NCBI RefSeq assembly: GCF_963678635.1
Contig: NC_087069.1
Location: forward strand, 50,361,892 to 50,425,891
Reading direction: 5' to 3'
Source of the DNA: Symsagittifera roscoffensis
Taxonomy: Eukaryota > Xenacoelomorpha > Acoela > Convolutidae
Length of the DNA: 64,000 nucleotides
In this document: one piece after another, positions 30,420-43,355 of the stretch
Layout: every line of letters begins with the position of its first letter
Numbering within the stretch: position 1 is the first letter of the stretch
Made by a program: the position numbers and the translations under genes
Notes under the pieces: generated by a model
Told to the model about the DNA's origin: nothing
Databases searched by the model: none
What the model saw: the letters and a program-made list of their open reading frames with translations, nothing else

Positions 30420-31960
30420 AAAATGCCTGCTCTTAATCAAAATGAAAACCTTGAATGCGAGAACTGTGGTGAAGAATACAGAAAATCTGATGCTACGAGA
30501 CATCGGAAGAGATTTGAAAAGCAAAAGGGACATAAGTGTCCAAACTTCCACTTATAAACAAAGAGCAAAGAGGAGATAAATTTTCCTATTGCCAAGACGC
30601 ATGCTCAACCAATAAATTGACCTTTGTCCTGATTGTGAGAAATTAAAAACCAACAATATCAGACAAAGGAACATGGAACAAAACAACACAAACCAAGTGA
30701 CACTGTAATGGATTTGAACAAAATGGTGGAGCAAGAAGTGCAGGATGGCGAAAGTTTGAAGGAGGATCTAAGTGCTTGTCAGCATTTTCCTGTGGATACG
30801 GAGACAGAATAAGGGAAACACATGGTATTGAACATTCATATCTACAAGTTAGATACAAAAATATTCAAGGAGAGTTTTGAAGAAGTCTTCAACAAGCTCG
30901 ATCTTGCTGCTAAGATCAACATTGCTCTGGGGTTTGTTTTTCGAAAAGTCGAGACTGACGAATATCGATACTTCTACGACCAAGAAAACAACACCTCCTT
31001 CGAAAAATGACTTTCTTTGTGTATTAAAGCAAACTTGATAACAATTCAGCAGAAATTAGTTTTACGGAGCAATGTACCCAAGAACGTCGAAACACTAAGT
31101 GGAGATTCAGGTGGAGATACAGGAAACAGTCCAACGGGAGTCCCGAATCTTTAACCGAACCTTTACATAAACCCATTCTTTTAACTGTATTTTATCTAAA
31201 TAAGACAAGGAACCATAAATTGATCGTATTTGTCTTTTCTACCACAAAGATCTCGACGCTCATCCTTCTAGATACTTCTAGAAACCTGGTTTGAAAAGCT
31301 CGAAGGATTCAATCTTCCAGTTTCTCAAGAAAAAAAAATCTTCAACAGTCTTGCAGTTTTCGAACTTGAGTCGAGTTGCGTTTCTACAGAAGAAATAAAA
31401 GAGACACAAACTACAAACTAGACTGGGAAATTTGTTCCATTTTCCGTCTCTTTTTGATCAAATCTAGTTGATGAAGACCTCTTTTTGTACGACCTGGATC
31501 CGCATATCATGATTATTGATTTCATATGCAACCTCGAGCTGTTGGATGAGCAAAGAAAGCTGGAATTGAGAACAGTATTTCATGATGTTGAAGTAGCTAT
31601 CAAGGGACGGATGAAAAAGGATTTTGATCAGCTGAATGAGCGATGTAAAAGTTATTCGACTCATAAGAAGCTAATATGTCAGTACAATACTGAGAAGTTT
31701 GAAATATCAACTCATTATTTGCAGAGAAATGTGGAAATTTTAGCTGTTTTTGGATTTAACAGCAGTAGACGTGACTCCATTCTGACCATTTCCTCATTTT
31801 CCTTATTTGACTCCTGTAGGGTTTTGGGTGTAGGATTTTGGGAACAAGAAAACCTCCCAGCTCTTCTTTTAAACTCAATAGAGTTGGGATGGATCTTTTC
31901 GAGACCACAGTTTTGGTTTGAGACTCAGAGCCAACTGATCGGTAGTAGAGATTTGTAAAA
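30420..31960 (+). pseudogene. Family-B polymerase N-terminal half, unit 2 (truncated, about 500 bp shorter)
   Basis: Acceptor at 30419. The zinc-finger segment again carries a TAA in CPNFHL. KINIALGFVFRKVETDEYRY lies at 30905-30970. Between about 31190 and 31300 the part present at 25560-26140 in unit 1 is missing. The last stretch, 31485-31958, is an open 157-codon frame with FNSSRRDSILTISSF and GFWEQENLPA, the longest intact polymerase fragment in the array. It ends by running into the flank of unit 3. Confidence 0.58.
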
Positions 31961-32053
31961 TTTGATATTTGAAAATTGACAGTGAATAGGAAGTGTAGAT
32001 GACTCACATCAAATTCCAATAAGGTATTATTACTTTTTATGGCATGAGTACGC

Positions 32054-35000
32054 GATGATCCAAAAATGGACAGTGCGTAAATGCTAGAACTATTATATAA
32101 TCAAATCAATGTAGATACAATTTGTTTTCAACAAATCATCGCCGATGACATCTGCTATTTGTCAAGCGTATCCCAGTTTTCTTCAGTTTAAAATTCAAAG
32201 TCTCTTTTTATCTCTGCTTCAAAAAAATTTTATGAAAACTTCATTGTTACTCAAGACTACTGTGTATCTAACCAATCATCATTCTGCTTATTGGACAATT
32301 GCAAGTTACACTTGGCCTTAATTGGATCATCTCTCGATTGGTTTTGTAAAAATTAGATAATTCTCGCTTCACTTACCAAATTGTTGACTGTAATTATACT
32401 TTGTACAATTACAAATTATTAGTCCAATTCTAAAGCATCAAAAGATGAAATTTTCAATCAATTGAACCGAGCAGTCAATCACAACTTAAAATGCAGTCTA
32501 ACGGAAAAAATAACCCAGTGTTGCAAAGAAACGCTTGCTGAAAAGCATTCGAGAGACATCATCTCAGCACTATTTAGATGCTTGCGTTTACCCATAAACT
32601 CTTCGATCAGCTTTTTTTGGAAGTTAATCGAAAATTATGTGTCTGATTTTCTAAAATTTTTTGAGTGTTTTTAAAATGGTTTCGAGTTTGTTATTTGTGG
32701 TCATGCCAATTAGTTTTATTTCAACGATTAAAATAGAGTAGTTTTAAACACGAGTGTTTTGATCTTCTTAACAAAAGTGCAAAAGGTAGTTCGGTCACTG
32801 CAATCCTTGGTTCAGAGAACTCCTCGTCCTCATCGATTGTCTTGGGTTCTCCACAGGTCCTTCTTCTTCCCACTGAAAAAGGAAACCGTTCACATCTGGA
32901 GTCAGGAGCGTCAGAAATAGATCAGCGCCAAAAGCTGATTCTCTGTGATGGCAACCTGTAAATGGTGATATTCGTTAAAGTCGCTCTACATGACTTCAAA
33001 TATGTGCCACATTTGGATTGAGACAACCATTTGCGCCAAGAAAAAAACAGAGACTAACTCGAGCACCTTAATTTTCATCATTTCTGACAAAAACTTGACC
33101 GAGAACTTATGGTTGTTATATGGAGCCGATAAGGTCAAACTGAGAAACAAGCTGGAATGGGAAGTGACTGAGTAGGAACCAGAATAGAAATCAATAAGGA
33201 AATCACACAGAACATTTTTTGTAGTAAAAATTGAGGAAAATCAAATGGTTTTTGATTGTTATTTTTCGAATGAGGATTATTTTCCTTCCAAATTTATGTC
33301 TAGAAACTGCTTTAGAGTTCTGATTGCTTGAAACTTTTACTGGAAAATCTCTATAGTTTTTGCACGAAGGTTTTGTAGGCTATGACAACCTTACGATAAA
33401 AGGATTATTGCTTGGGTAGTGACTTCACTTCTAAACTAAGAATGGCTTCATTACCATAGAAGAAACTCTTCGCAGGATTTGCAGTGATTTAAAAAGAAGA
33501 AATGACGTCACGACCATAAAAATATAATATAGTAAGCGATGATGTCATTGTTAGTATGAATAGGCTTACTTTGTTGGATTAAATCATTAGTTTTGTTTGC
33601 CATTCACAGAGAATCAATTGATTTTAACTCTAAGTTTTCCAATTTTTTGTTTCGCCAAAAGAAAAAAAGTTAAAATTTTCCTCATTCATTTGGTACTTTA
33701 AATTGATAATTTAAAAACATTACCAAAAACTAAATTTAAATTTCCAGTTTTTCAGATAATTCTTGCTCCTAATCGAAAAGAAAGCCTTGAATGCGAGAAC
33801 TCTGGTAAAGAATACAGAAGAGCTGATGCTGCGAGACATCGGAAGAGATTTGAAAAGCAAAAAGGGCATAAGTGTCCAAACTGCCATTTACATACAAAGA
33901 TCAAAGAGGAGATAAACTTTCCTTTCGCCAAGATGCATGCTGAACTAATAAGTTGACATTTGTCTTTTTTATGAGCAAGATTTCTCAATTCACTACTCTC
34001 TCCAACAATATCAGTGAAAGGAACATGGAGCAAAACAAAACAAACCAAGTGATACTGTAATGGATTTGATCAAAATGGTAGAACGAGAAGAGTAGGATGG
34101 CAAAAACTTGAAGGAGGATCTATGTGCTTGTCAAAAATTTCCTGTGGATGCGGAGACAGAAAAAAAGGACATAAGTCATCGAATTTTCAAATGTACAAGA
34201 TAGATACAAAAATAATCAACGAGAAGTCTTCAACAAGCTTGATCTTGCTGCTAAGATCAACATTGCTCTGGGGTTGGTTTTTCGAAATATTGAGACTGGT
34301 GAATATCGATATTTCTACGACCAAGAAAACAACACTTCTTTCGAAAAAACCCTTTCGCTGTGTATTAAAGCAAACTTGATAACAATTCAACAGAAATTAG
34401 TTTTATGGAGAAATGTACCCAAAAACACAAAGTGGAGATTCCGGCTGATAACTTCTGTTTCAATTTTTGCTGAATTGCTCAAATACATCCCAACGGGAGT
34501 CCCGAGTCTGTTTTAACCGAGCCGTTTTAAAAACCCATTCTCTTATTTAAATTTAAACTAACAAATACAAGGAACCATAACTCGATCATTTGTGCCTTTT
34601 CTCTCACAAAGATCTCGAAGCTCATCCTTCTAGATAATTTACTGATCTTGTATCAATGTCTGCTCACAATTCTAAAAACTTATGTGGAGATTCCTTGGGA
34701 GACCTACTTGTTGTCGAGGAAATTGTGCAAATAAACAGTTTTATTTACAATTTGATATCAGAAAAGAGAGTATTTAGGAGAACAAGCTCGACAAAGTGTT
34801 GGAAGATTTGATAAAACAGTTAAAGTACTGAGATTTAACAATCAAATCATTCAAACAATGATATAGGTAGCTTCTTCAAGTGCTTCCGTTGTTTTAACTG
34901 TGACACTTTCTTCAATAAATCTGACAATTCTAACAAACCTAGTTCGAGGTGCGAGAATCAATTGAGGCATATTCACCCAACTATTTTAACTGTATTTTAT

Positions 35001-35865
35001 CTAAAAAAGACAAGGAACCATAAATTGATCATTTTTGTCTTTTCTACCGCAAAGATCTCGACGCTCATCCTTCTAGATACTTCTAGAAATCTGTTTTGAA
35101 AAGCTAGAAGGATTCAATCTTCCAGTTTCTGAAGAAAAAAATCTTCAACAGTCTTGCAGTTTTCGAACTTGAGTCGAGTTGCGTTTCTACAGAAGAAATA
35201 AAAGAGACACAAACTACAAACTGGACTGGGAAATTTGTTCCATTTTCTGTCTCTTTTTGATCAAATCTAGTTGATGAAGACCTCTTTTTGTACGAACTGG
35301 ATCCGCAGATCATGATTTTTGATTTTATATGCAACCTCGAGCTGTTGGATGAGCAAAGTAAGCTGGAATTGAGAACAGTATTTCAAGATGTTGAAGTAGC
35401 TATCATGAGACGGATGAAAAAGGATTTTGATCAGCTGAATGAGCGATGTAAAAGTTATTCGACTCATAAGAAGCTAATATGTCAATACAATACTGAGAAG
35501 TTTGAAATATCAACTCATTATTTGAAACAATATCTGCAGAGAAATGTGGAAATTTTAGCTGTTTTTGGATTTAACAGCAGTAGACGTGACTCCATTCTGA
35601 CCATTTCCTCATTTTCCTTATTTGACTCCTGTAGGGTTTTGGGTGTAGGGTTTTGGGAACAAGAAAATCTCCCAGCTCTTCTTTTAAATTCAATATAGTT
35701 GGGATGGATATCTTTTCGAGACCACAGTTTTGAGAGTCAGAGCCAACTCATCGGTAGTAGAGATTTGTAAAATTTGATATTTGAAAATTGACAGTGAATA
35801 GGAAGTGTAGATGACTCACATCAAATTCCAAAAAGGTTTTATTACTTTTTATGGCATGAGTACAT
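32054..35865 (+). repeat. Array unit 3, shortened by a deletion of about 1 kb
   Basis: 3812 bp. At 32784 the text jumps from the start of the TGCAAA-rich stretch (ACAAAAGTGCAAAAGG) into the middle of the minus-strand ORF segment (GTAGTTCGGTCACTGCAATC), so roughly 850-1000 bp present in units 1, 2 and 4 is absent. The rest follows the standard order. Confidence 0.65.
33756..35760 (+). pseudogene. Family-B polymerase N-terminal half, unit 3 (truncated)
   Basis: Acceptor at 33755. The zinc-finger segment reads through the site that is a stop in units 1 and 2 (CPNCHLHTK), so this copy shows the second Cys pair, but its first pair reads CENS in place of CENC. The AAKI region reads INIALGLVFRNIETGEYRYF. 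The 136-codon frame at 35288-35698 covers the same exonuclease-side stretch as in unit 2. The coding text then runs into the flank of unit 4. Confidence 0.58.
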
Positions 35866-37329
35866 GATGATCCAAAAATGGACAGTGCGTAAATGCTAGA
35901 ACTATTATATAAGCAAATCAATGTAGATACAAATCAATTTCAACAAATCATCGCCGATGACATCTGCTATTTGTCAAGCGTATTCCAGTTTTCTTCAGTT
36001 TAAAATTCAAAGTCTCTTTTTATCTCTGCTTCAAAAAAATTTTATGAAAACTTCATTGTTACTCAAGACTACTGTGTATCTAACCAATCATCATTCTGCT
36101 CATTGGACAATTGCAAGTTTCACTTGGCAATAATTGGATCATCTCTCGATTGGTTTTGTAAAAATTAGATAATTCTCGTTTCACTTACCAAATTGTTGAC
36201 TGTAATTATACTTTGTTCAAATACAAATTATTAGTCCAATTCTAAAGCATCAAAAGATGAAATTTTCAATCAATTGAACCGAGCAGTCAAACACAACTTA
36301 AAATGCAGTCTAACGAAAAAAATAACCCAGTGTTGCAAAGAAATGCTTGCTGAAAAGCATTCGAGAGACATCATCTCAGCACTATTCAGATGCTTGCGTT
36401 TACCCATAAACTCTTCGATCAGCTTTTTTTGGAAGTTATTCGAAAATTATATGTCTGATTTTTTAAAATTTTATGAGTGTTTTTTTAATGGTTTTGAGTT
36501 TGTTATTTGTAGTCATGCCAATTAGTTTTATTTCAACGATTAAAATAGAGTAGTTTTAAACACGAGTGAAAAATTTAACTCGATTTTTTCTCAGAAGATG
36601 CAAAAAGTGTTTTGATCTTCTTAACAAAAGTGCAAAAAATGTTTTAAAAGTTTATGCAAACTTTTTGTTGGTTTTTAAAAAACATGCAAAGATTAAGTTT
36701 TATTTTTTCTTATGCATTTGCGGAAAACGTAAAAAAATTGAAAAATTCTTTATAAAACTTGGCTTCAAAAATTTCAATATTGATGACTTTGGGTTCTTTA
36801 CCTTGTGTTAATACAACCTTTTCCTGTCGTTTTCAATCAGATACATTCCGAAAAAAAAACACTCAAGGATCAATACAGAACAAAGAATCTCAAAACCTTT
36901 AAATATTAAGATGCCTGAAAACTTTGTGAATAGATTTTTCTTAAGAAACCAAATTTTTAAATTGTGTTGCAAAACTATTGTAAAATATTTTGCAAGATGC
37001 AAACTTTGTTATGAAATTTTATCATGCATGCAAAATAGTACTGATTTTTTCCATCATTTGTGCATAAATTGTTGTAAAAAATTTTTACAAGATGTTAAAA
37101 TTGTCAATTTTTTTTGCCATGTTTGCACAAAACTGCTGTGAAATGGTTTTGCAAATTGCAAAACTATTACAACTTTGTATCCCGTGTGCAAAATTCTTTG
37201 AAAAATTTGTTTATTACTTTTTAGCTTATGTTGTTGTTTTTCTGCTTCTATCTCTTTTAAAGTTAAAATACTAGATGAAACACTTAAATCACAAAGCACA
37301 AGACAACAGCCGATAAGCTAAAAATTAAT

Positions 37330-37512
37330 TTAAAAACCAAAGGACTGTCGAGCAAAAGAAGAGTTTTGCAAGTTCTCAAGGGAGCGTAAAGCTGGTCTTT
37401 CCTCCATCGCTGTTGGCTCGAATGGTGGTTCGGTCACTGCAATCCTTGGTTCAGAGAACTCCTCGTCCTCATCGATTGTCTTGGGTTCTCCACAGGTCCT
37501 TCTTCTTCCCAC
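37330..37512 (-). CDS. 60-codon minus-strand ORF, unit 4
   Basis: This is the third intact homologue of the minus-strand ORF (EEFSEPRIAVTEPPFEP). It differs from the unit 2 version at only a few codons. Confidence 0.38.
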   Translation of the reverse strand: MGRRRTCGEPKTIDEDEEFSEPRIAVTEPPFEPTAMEERPALRSLENLQNSSFARQSFGF

Positions 37513-38397
37513 GGAAAAAGGAAACCGTTCACATCTGGAGTCAGGAGCGTCAGGAATAGATCAGCGCCAAAAGCTGATTCTCTGTGATGGCAACCTGTAA
37601 ATGGTGTTATTCGTTAAAGTCTCTCCACATGAATTCAAATATGTGCCACACTTGGATTGAGACAACCATTTGCGCCAAGAAAAAAACAGAGACTAACTCA
37701 AGCGCCTTAACTTTCATCATTTCTGACAAAAACTTGACCTAGAACTTATGGTTGTTATACGGAGCCGATAAGGTCAAACTGAGAAACAAGCTGGAATGGG
37801 AAGTGACTGAGTAGAAACAAGAATGGAAATCAATAAGGAAATCACACAGAACTTTTTTTTTTGTAGTAAAAATTGAGGAAAATCAAATGATTTTTGATTG
37901 TTATTTTTCGAATGAGGATTATTTTTCTTCCAAATTTATGTCTAGAAACTGCTTTAGAGTTCTGATTGCTTGAAACTTTTACTGGAAAATCTCTATAGTT
38001 TTTGCACGAAGGTTTTGTAGGCTATGACAGCCTTACGATAAAAGGATTATTGCTTGGGTAGTGACTTCACTTCTAAACTAATAACGACTTCATTACCATA
38101 GAAGAAACTCTTCACAGGATTTGAAGTGATTTAAAAAGAAGAAATGACGTCATGACCATAAAAATATAATATAGTAAGCGATGATGTCATTGTTAGTATG
38201 AATAGGCTTGCTTTGTTGGATTAAATCATTAGTTTTGTTTGCCATTCACAGAGAATCAATTGATTTTAACTCTAAGTTTTACATTTTTTTGTTTCGCCAA
38301 AAGAAAAAAAGTTAAAATTTTCCTCATTCATTTGGTACTTTAAATTGATAATTTAAAAACATTTCCAAAAACTAAATTTAATTTTCCAGTTTTTCAG

Positions 38398-40260
38398 ATA
38401 ATTCTTGCTCCTAATCGAAAAGAAAACCTTGAATGCGAGAACTCTGGTAAAGAATACAGAAGCGCTGATGCTGAGAGACATCGGAAGAGATTTGAAAAGC
38501 AAAAGGGACATAAGTGTCCAAACTGCCGTTTATATACAAAGAGCAAAGAGGAGATAAACTTTCCTTTTGCCAAGATGCAAGCTCAACTAATAAGTTGACA
38601 TTTGTCTTTTTTGTGAGCAAGATTTCTCAATTCACTACTCTCTCCAACAATATCAGAGAAAGGAACAAGGAGCAAAACAACACAAACCAAGTGATACTGT
38701 AATGGATTTGAACAAAATGGTGGAGCGAGAAGAGTAGGATGGCAAAAACTTGAAGGAGGATCTAAGTGCTTGTCAATATTTTCCTGTGGATACGGAGACA
38801 GAAAAAAAAGACATAAGTCATCGAACTTTCAAATGTACAAGATAGATACAAAAATAATCAACGAGAGTTTTGAAGAAGTCTTCAACAAGCTCAATCTTGC
38901 TGCTAAGATCAACATTGCTCTGGGGTTTGTTTTTCGAAATATTGAGACTGGTGAATATCGATATTTCTACGACCAAGAAAACAACACTTCTTTTGAAAAA
39001 GCCCTTTCGCTGTGTATTAAAGCAAACTGGATAACAATTCAGCAGAAATTAGTTTTATGGAGAAATGTACCCAAAAGCACAAAGTGGAGATTCCGGTTGA
39101 TAACTTCTGTTTCAATTTTTGATGATTTGCTCAAATACATCCCAACGGGAGTCCCGAGTCTGTTTTAACCGAGGCTTTATAAAAACCCATTCTCTTTTTT
39201 AAATTTAAACAAACAAAGACAAGGAACCATAACTCGATCATTTCTGCCTTTTCTACCACAAAGATCTCGAAGCTCATCCTTCTAGATATTTCACTGATTT
39301 TGTATCAATGTCTGCTCACAATTCCAAAAACTTTTGTGGAGTTTCCTTTGCAGACCTACTTGTTGTCGAGGAAATTGTGCAAATAAACAATTTTATTTAC
39401 AATTTGATATCAGAAAAGAGAGTATTTAGGAGAACAAGCTCGACAAAGTGTTGGAAGATTTGATAAAACAGTTAAAGTACTGAGATTTAACAATCAAATC
39501 ATTCAAACAATTGATATAGGTAGTTTCTTCAAGTACTTCCGTTGTTTAAACTGTGACACTTTCTTCAATAAATCTGACAATTCTAACAAACCTCGTTCGC
39601 GGTGCGAGAATCAATTGAGGCATATTCACCCAACTAATGCTCCAAAAAACCTGGTTTGAAAAATTAGAAGGATTCAATCTTCCAGTTTTTGAAGATAAAA
39701 AAAATATTCAGCAGTCTCGCAGTTTTCGAACTTGAGTCGAGTTGCGTTTCTACAGAAGATTTAAAAGAGACACAAACTACAAACTGGACTGGGAAATTTG
39801 TTCCATTTTCCGTCTTTTTTTCATCAAATCTGGTTGATGGAGACCTCTTTTTGTACGACCTGGCTCCGCAGATCATGATTGTTGATTTTATATGCAACGT
39901 CAACTTGTTGGTTAAGCAAAGTAAGCTGGAATTGAGAACAAAATTTCATGATGTTGAAGTAGCTATCAAGGAGCGGAAGAAAAAGAAATTTGATCAGCTG
40001 AAGGAGCGATGTAAACGTTATTCGAGTATAAAAATTGACTAAGCAGATGAATGTGTTGAAGACTTATAGGAAGCTATTATGTCACTACAATACTGAGAAG
40101 TTTGAAATACCAACTCATTATTTTGAAACTTTATCTGGAGGGATATATAAAAATTTTACCTGTTTTTGGATTTAACAGCAGTAGACGTGACTCCTTTCTG
40201 ACCATTTCCTCATTTTTCCTTATTTGGCTTGTGATAAAGACCAAGAAACATCAGTTTTCG
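38398..40260 (+). pseudogene. Family-B polymerase N-terminal half, unit 4 (joined to the polymerase domain)
   Basis: Acceptor at 38397. The best-kept stretch is 38770-39168, a 132-codon frame with FEEVFNKLNLAAKINIALGF, RYFYDQENNTSFEKALSLCI and KWRFRLITSVSIFDDLLKYI. A further open stretch at 39689-40042 covers SLAVFELESSCVSTEDLKET and FICNVNLLVKQSKLELRT. Two or more frame changes separate them. It continues directly into 40261-42600. Confidence 0.6.
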
Positions 40261-42600
40261 AAAAAGCGAACGATTTAATGCCTTTTACGTTTAGAGATCT
40301 GTAAATTCTCGAAATAATGATTATTCTGGATGGAGCAACAACTCTGGACTCCTTTCCCAAACCCTATAAGGAGAGCGAAAAGCAAAGATTCTTCCCCTAT
40401 GAGTACTATCACAACCCAAACAAACTTGATTTTCCCAAACTGCCACAGTATGATGTCTTTTTCAATGAATTTAAAAACAACAATCCTCAAGAAAAAGACT
40501 TTATTGATTATGATAAGCTGAAAAAGGTGAGTTTTACGAGCAACAAGCACTGAAAAAGCTTCAAAAAGAACTCTACCGTCATCTGGTTTGGCTAATTACC
40601 CTTATTTACAAGCGAATTGAAAGAAAAACACTTTGACTTTGTTATAAGATTTTTTGCGGTGATACAACAACAAAGACGATGTTCCAATTCTCTAGTCATT
40701 GCAAAAACTGACTCAATTTTACCTTAACAAAGGAATTGATAGGTAAAAATTCAGATTTACTCTTCCTTATCTTGCAAACATATGTTTATATTAATCTATA
40801 TTTTATAAATTTTATCATTTTGCGAGTGAAAAAATATGAGAAGACATGACCGATGGTCCATCGATTGTGTTTACCCTGAAGGCTGTAATTGATTAAACAT
40901 GCATCAGAAATTCATCAAATGTATGTGAATGGATAGTTGGAACTGATGCAAACCAGCTTTATATTTCCTCAATGTGCCCATATGACTGTACACGAGATGG
41001 GAGTTTGATAACAATTTTCAGAAGTCTGAAGCCAGACATAACCGATCTCGCAATATGTGAGTAGGATCATGTCTTTCTACCATGAAACAGGCCAGAATGC
41101 AAATTTGCGAGCTTTTTAACTTCTGGAAAACGGAAGAAACTGGAATGTTTTAGTCGGGACAGTTATTTTGATCATTGTAAAACGGTATTCGGAGCAGTGA
41201 AATATTATTACTTTTCTGTTCTTGTCAAAATATTGTCCCTCCTTAACAGATCAGGATGTAAAACGAGGTAGTAAGAAGAAAGAGATGGATGCCTTGAGAC
41301 GGGAGTACATAAAAGAGAAAGGATACAAAGTTGAAGAAATGTGAAACTGTAAGCGGTGGGAAAACTTCAAAACCAAAAACAAGATCAAAAAGCATGACAG
41401 AACAATTTTGTCTAAAAAGAGACTTCTTTATTCAGAATCCCTTTTAGCGAAAATAAAAGATCGACCTTTTTTTGGCTATGTTCAGGGAAATTTAGTTGTT
41501 CCAGATGCACTAAAATCAAAATTTGCCAGCTTTCTTCTTACTTTCAAAAACACTGACTTTGGAAAAGACTATATCGGAGACTACATGAAAAGTTATGCAA
41601 TCTAGAATGTAATGATAAAAAATCCTCAAAGAAAGCTGATTTCTAGCTTCAATCTGGAAAATGGAACAGTTATAACTCCTCTATTCAACTTTTTTTGGAA
41701 CTTGGCTTGTAATTCACCAAAACTTACCGTTTTGTTGAATTTTCTCCTGAAAAAAAGTTCATTGATTTCCTTCTAGAAAACTTTTCATCAGAAAATTTAG
41801 CCAAAACAATGAAACTCCTAGTCAACTCCTTCTATGGATATCAGATCATGGAAAGATCCAGACATACAATCACGAAATATCTCAAGAATGAAAAACCCAT
41901 GAGGCAATCACTGAACCACTGTTTGCAAAAAGGAGTACAGTTCAAAAGGACTTATTTGATGTGGAGTTGTTGAAATCTTTCAGTTTACAAAGCTGAGATT
42001 GATGGAGCTGTACCATAAGTTTTTTTGACTATTTTTGTGTTTGAAATTCTGTATTCAACCAAAAAATGAAGAGTTGGAGATGGTCACAGCATCACTTTAC
42101 TTAACAGTTGCTGAAGAAATTTTATTAATATGACTGCATCCAACTAGATAAGAGAGCTGATTGGGACAAAATCTGGGAAAAGGACTGCAGCGACTCTTTC
42201 AAGGCAGGTGCAAAACATAATTTCTTCCCTCGGACTTGTTGCAGTATCCATAAAAAGCATTGTAAACAGGAGCAGGGACCTTTTAAAGAGGAGTGTTTGT
42301 GTACATGAATGCTATGTTTGTGTAGCAAGTCATATTGCAGCTATAACAACAAGTCAGATAAGACCAAACATAGCAGCAAAGATTAAACAATCGGGCTCTA
42401 GAAGATTCTGGAGACAGTTATATGGCAAAAACAGGAGATTACTTGATGAAGCAAACAACCTCACACCTAAAAACGAGAGATTGAGAACTGTAATTGATAT
42501 GGTTGCTACATTTGAGCAGACAAAAAAGAACTAAGTTATTTTTATCCAAAAAGACAAGTTCAAGATGATGGAATTCAAACAAAACCATTGAACTTATAAG
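40261..42600 (+). pseudogene. Family-B DNA polymerase, palm domain and C-terminus (Polinton/Maverick-like)
   Basis: Pieces in order: 40330-40553 with GATTLDSFPKPYKESEK and FFPYEYYHNPNKLDFPKLP; about 40935 with DANQLYISS, the family-B motif A (D-x-x-x-L-Y); 41408-41605 with FFGYVQGNLVVPDALKSKF; about 41805 with MKLLVNSFYGYQIMERSRHT, the motif B with NSFYG; about 42080 where motif C should read D-T-D-S but is degraded to VTASLYL; and 42208-42534 ending VATFEQTKK. Loss of the catalytic Asp residues of motif C, with many shifts and stops, makes this a pseudogene. Family-B, protein-primed type is well supported; assignment to a Polinton is likely but no integrase or terminal inverted repeats are seen nearby. 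Confidence 0.72.
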
Positions 42601-42862
42601 ATATGATAGAGTATTTCAAACATGTAAGAAGTGATTCCATGTAGTATATTTTTGTATGATGCACTGTTTGGTTGATTTCTTCGTTTTTCATAATAAAGTT
42701 GTGGTAAACTTAAGATGCGTTGCTGTGATTTACATACTTTCTTTGAAATTTATTATTTTTTCTCTTAAAATTTGACTTTTTTTCTAATTTTCATTGGATT
42801 TTAGATAAAAAGAGTTAAAGTTTGAAAAATAACATAAAATCAATTCAATGTTTACAGAGTTT

Positions 42863-43066
42863 TTAGAAACAACATTTGAGCTTTTCGAAGTTTTTAGAAT
42901 TTTCATTTTTTGCGCAAATTATTTTAGATGAAATACATCCTAGACGCAAACAAACTTTTTTTAGCATTCCAATAACGCGTGCCAAAATTTTTGCAAAAAA
43001 ACTAGACAACTTTTCACAAAATCCAAAAAAACCCTTTTTTTTACCATCACACTGAAAACTTACCAA
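42863..43066 (-). CDS. 67-codon minus-strand ORF, first duplicate
   Basis: Lys- and Cys-rich sequence (FQCDGKKKGFFGFCEKLSSF, ICAKNENSKNFEKLKCCF). The same protein is encoded, letter for letter, at 46693-46490. It ends about 330 bp after the polymerase C-terminus on the other strand. The strict identity extends to non-coding neighbours, so it does not by itself prove coding. No family recognised. Confidence 0.3.
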   Translation of the reverse strand: MVSFQCDGKKKGFFGFCEKLSSFFAKILARVIGMLKKVCLRLGCISSKIICAKNENSKNFEKLKCCF

Positions 43067-43109
43067 TTCTTTTTTCTATCTTAATTAATTGTAGACTCTA
43101 TACCCAATG

Positions 43110-43355
43110 TTAATACATAGCATGGCGGACTAAAAATCTAAAACGTATCCTAACTCCAAGGGTCTGCCAGAGTGACCACCAAACCCCCCCAGCCAACATG
43201 CATGTTCTTGAGAGTAGGTTTGTGTTGTAGCTAATGGTTGCGCTATTGAATTGCTGATATTTTTCTTGGTGAATTAAAGCTGTAATAATTTTTGCAAAAT
43301 TGCTGCCATTTGCGTATTTTGGTTCAGTAAATAAGAATTTTTTTTTTCTAGACAT
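43110..43355 (-). CDS. 81-codon minus-strand ORF, first duplicate
   Basis: Protein-like text: FTEPKYANGSNFAKIITALI, YQQFNSATISYNTNLLSRTC, and WWSLWQTLGVRIRFRFLVRH at the C-terminus, with three Trp in seven residues. In the second duplicate (46982-46737) the body is kept but the first codons are shifted by an indel in an A run. A G run (GGGGGGG on this strand near 43190) sits in the middle, where a frame slip may have altered the frame. Unknown function. Confidence 0.35.
   Translation of the reverse strand: MSRKKKFLFTEPKYANGSNFAKIITALIHQEKYQQFNSATISYNTNLLSRTCMLAGGVWWSLWQTLGVRIRFRFLVRHAMY

Larger units (their letters stand above)
26976..32053 (+). repeat. Array unit 2, with an internal duplication
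   Basis: 5078 bp. The segment 28640-29390 is followed by a second version at 29525-30240 that is closer to unit 1 than to its neighbour (for example CATCATTTGCC and the GATCAGCGTTTCAAGCTGATC hairpin at 29549-29569). The two are joined by a 115-bp scrap (29405-29520) derived from the TGCAAA-side of a unit. The unit is therefore a mosaic, probably from unequal exchange. Confidence 0.65.
21690..40260 (+). repeat. Tandem array of four units carrying the 5' flank and N-terminal half of a polymerase gene
   Basis: Using the anchor ATGATCCAAAAATGGACA, units start at 22298, 26976, 32054 and 35866, giving lengths of 4678, 5078, 3812 and about 4400 bp. A partial copy at 21690-22297 holds only the end of a unit. 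Every unit has the same order: an 83-codon ORF, a TGCAAA-rich stretch (partly deleted in unit 3), a 60-codon minus-strand ORF, a conserved plus-strand ORF with LYGAEKVKL, then the polymerase N-terminal region. Unit 4 alone continues into the polymerase domain, so units 1-3 are truncated duplicates. Units look about 85-95% alike by eye. Confidence 0.85.
35866..40260 (+). repeat. Array unit 4, continuous with the polymerase domain
   Basis: This unit is complete and homologous to the others up to about 40210, where TCCTTATTTG is followed by GCTTGTGATAAAG in place of the truncation seen in units 1-3. From there the polymerase continues. Unit 4 is thus the source-like copy, or the one fused to the remainder of the gene. 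Confidence 0.68.

Noticed and set aside
22298..40260. CRISPR-like or satellite array
   Set aside because: Unit length (3.8-5.1 kb), gene content and divergence fit segmental tandem duplication and not short direct repeats with unique spacers.
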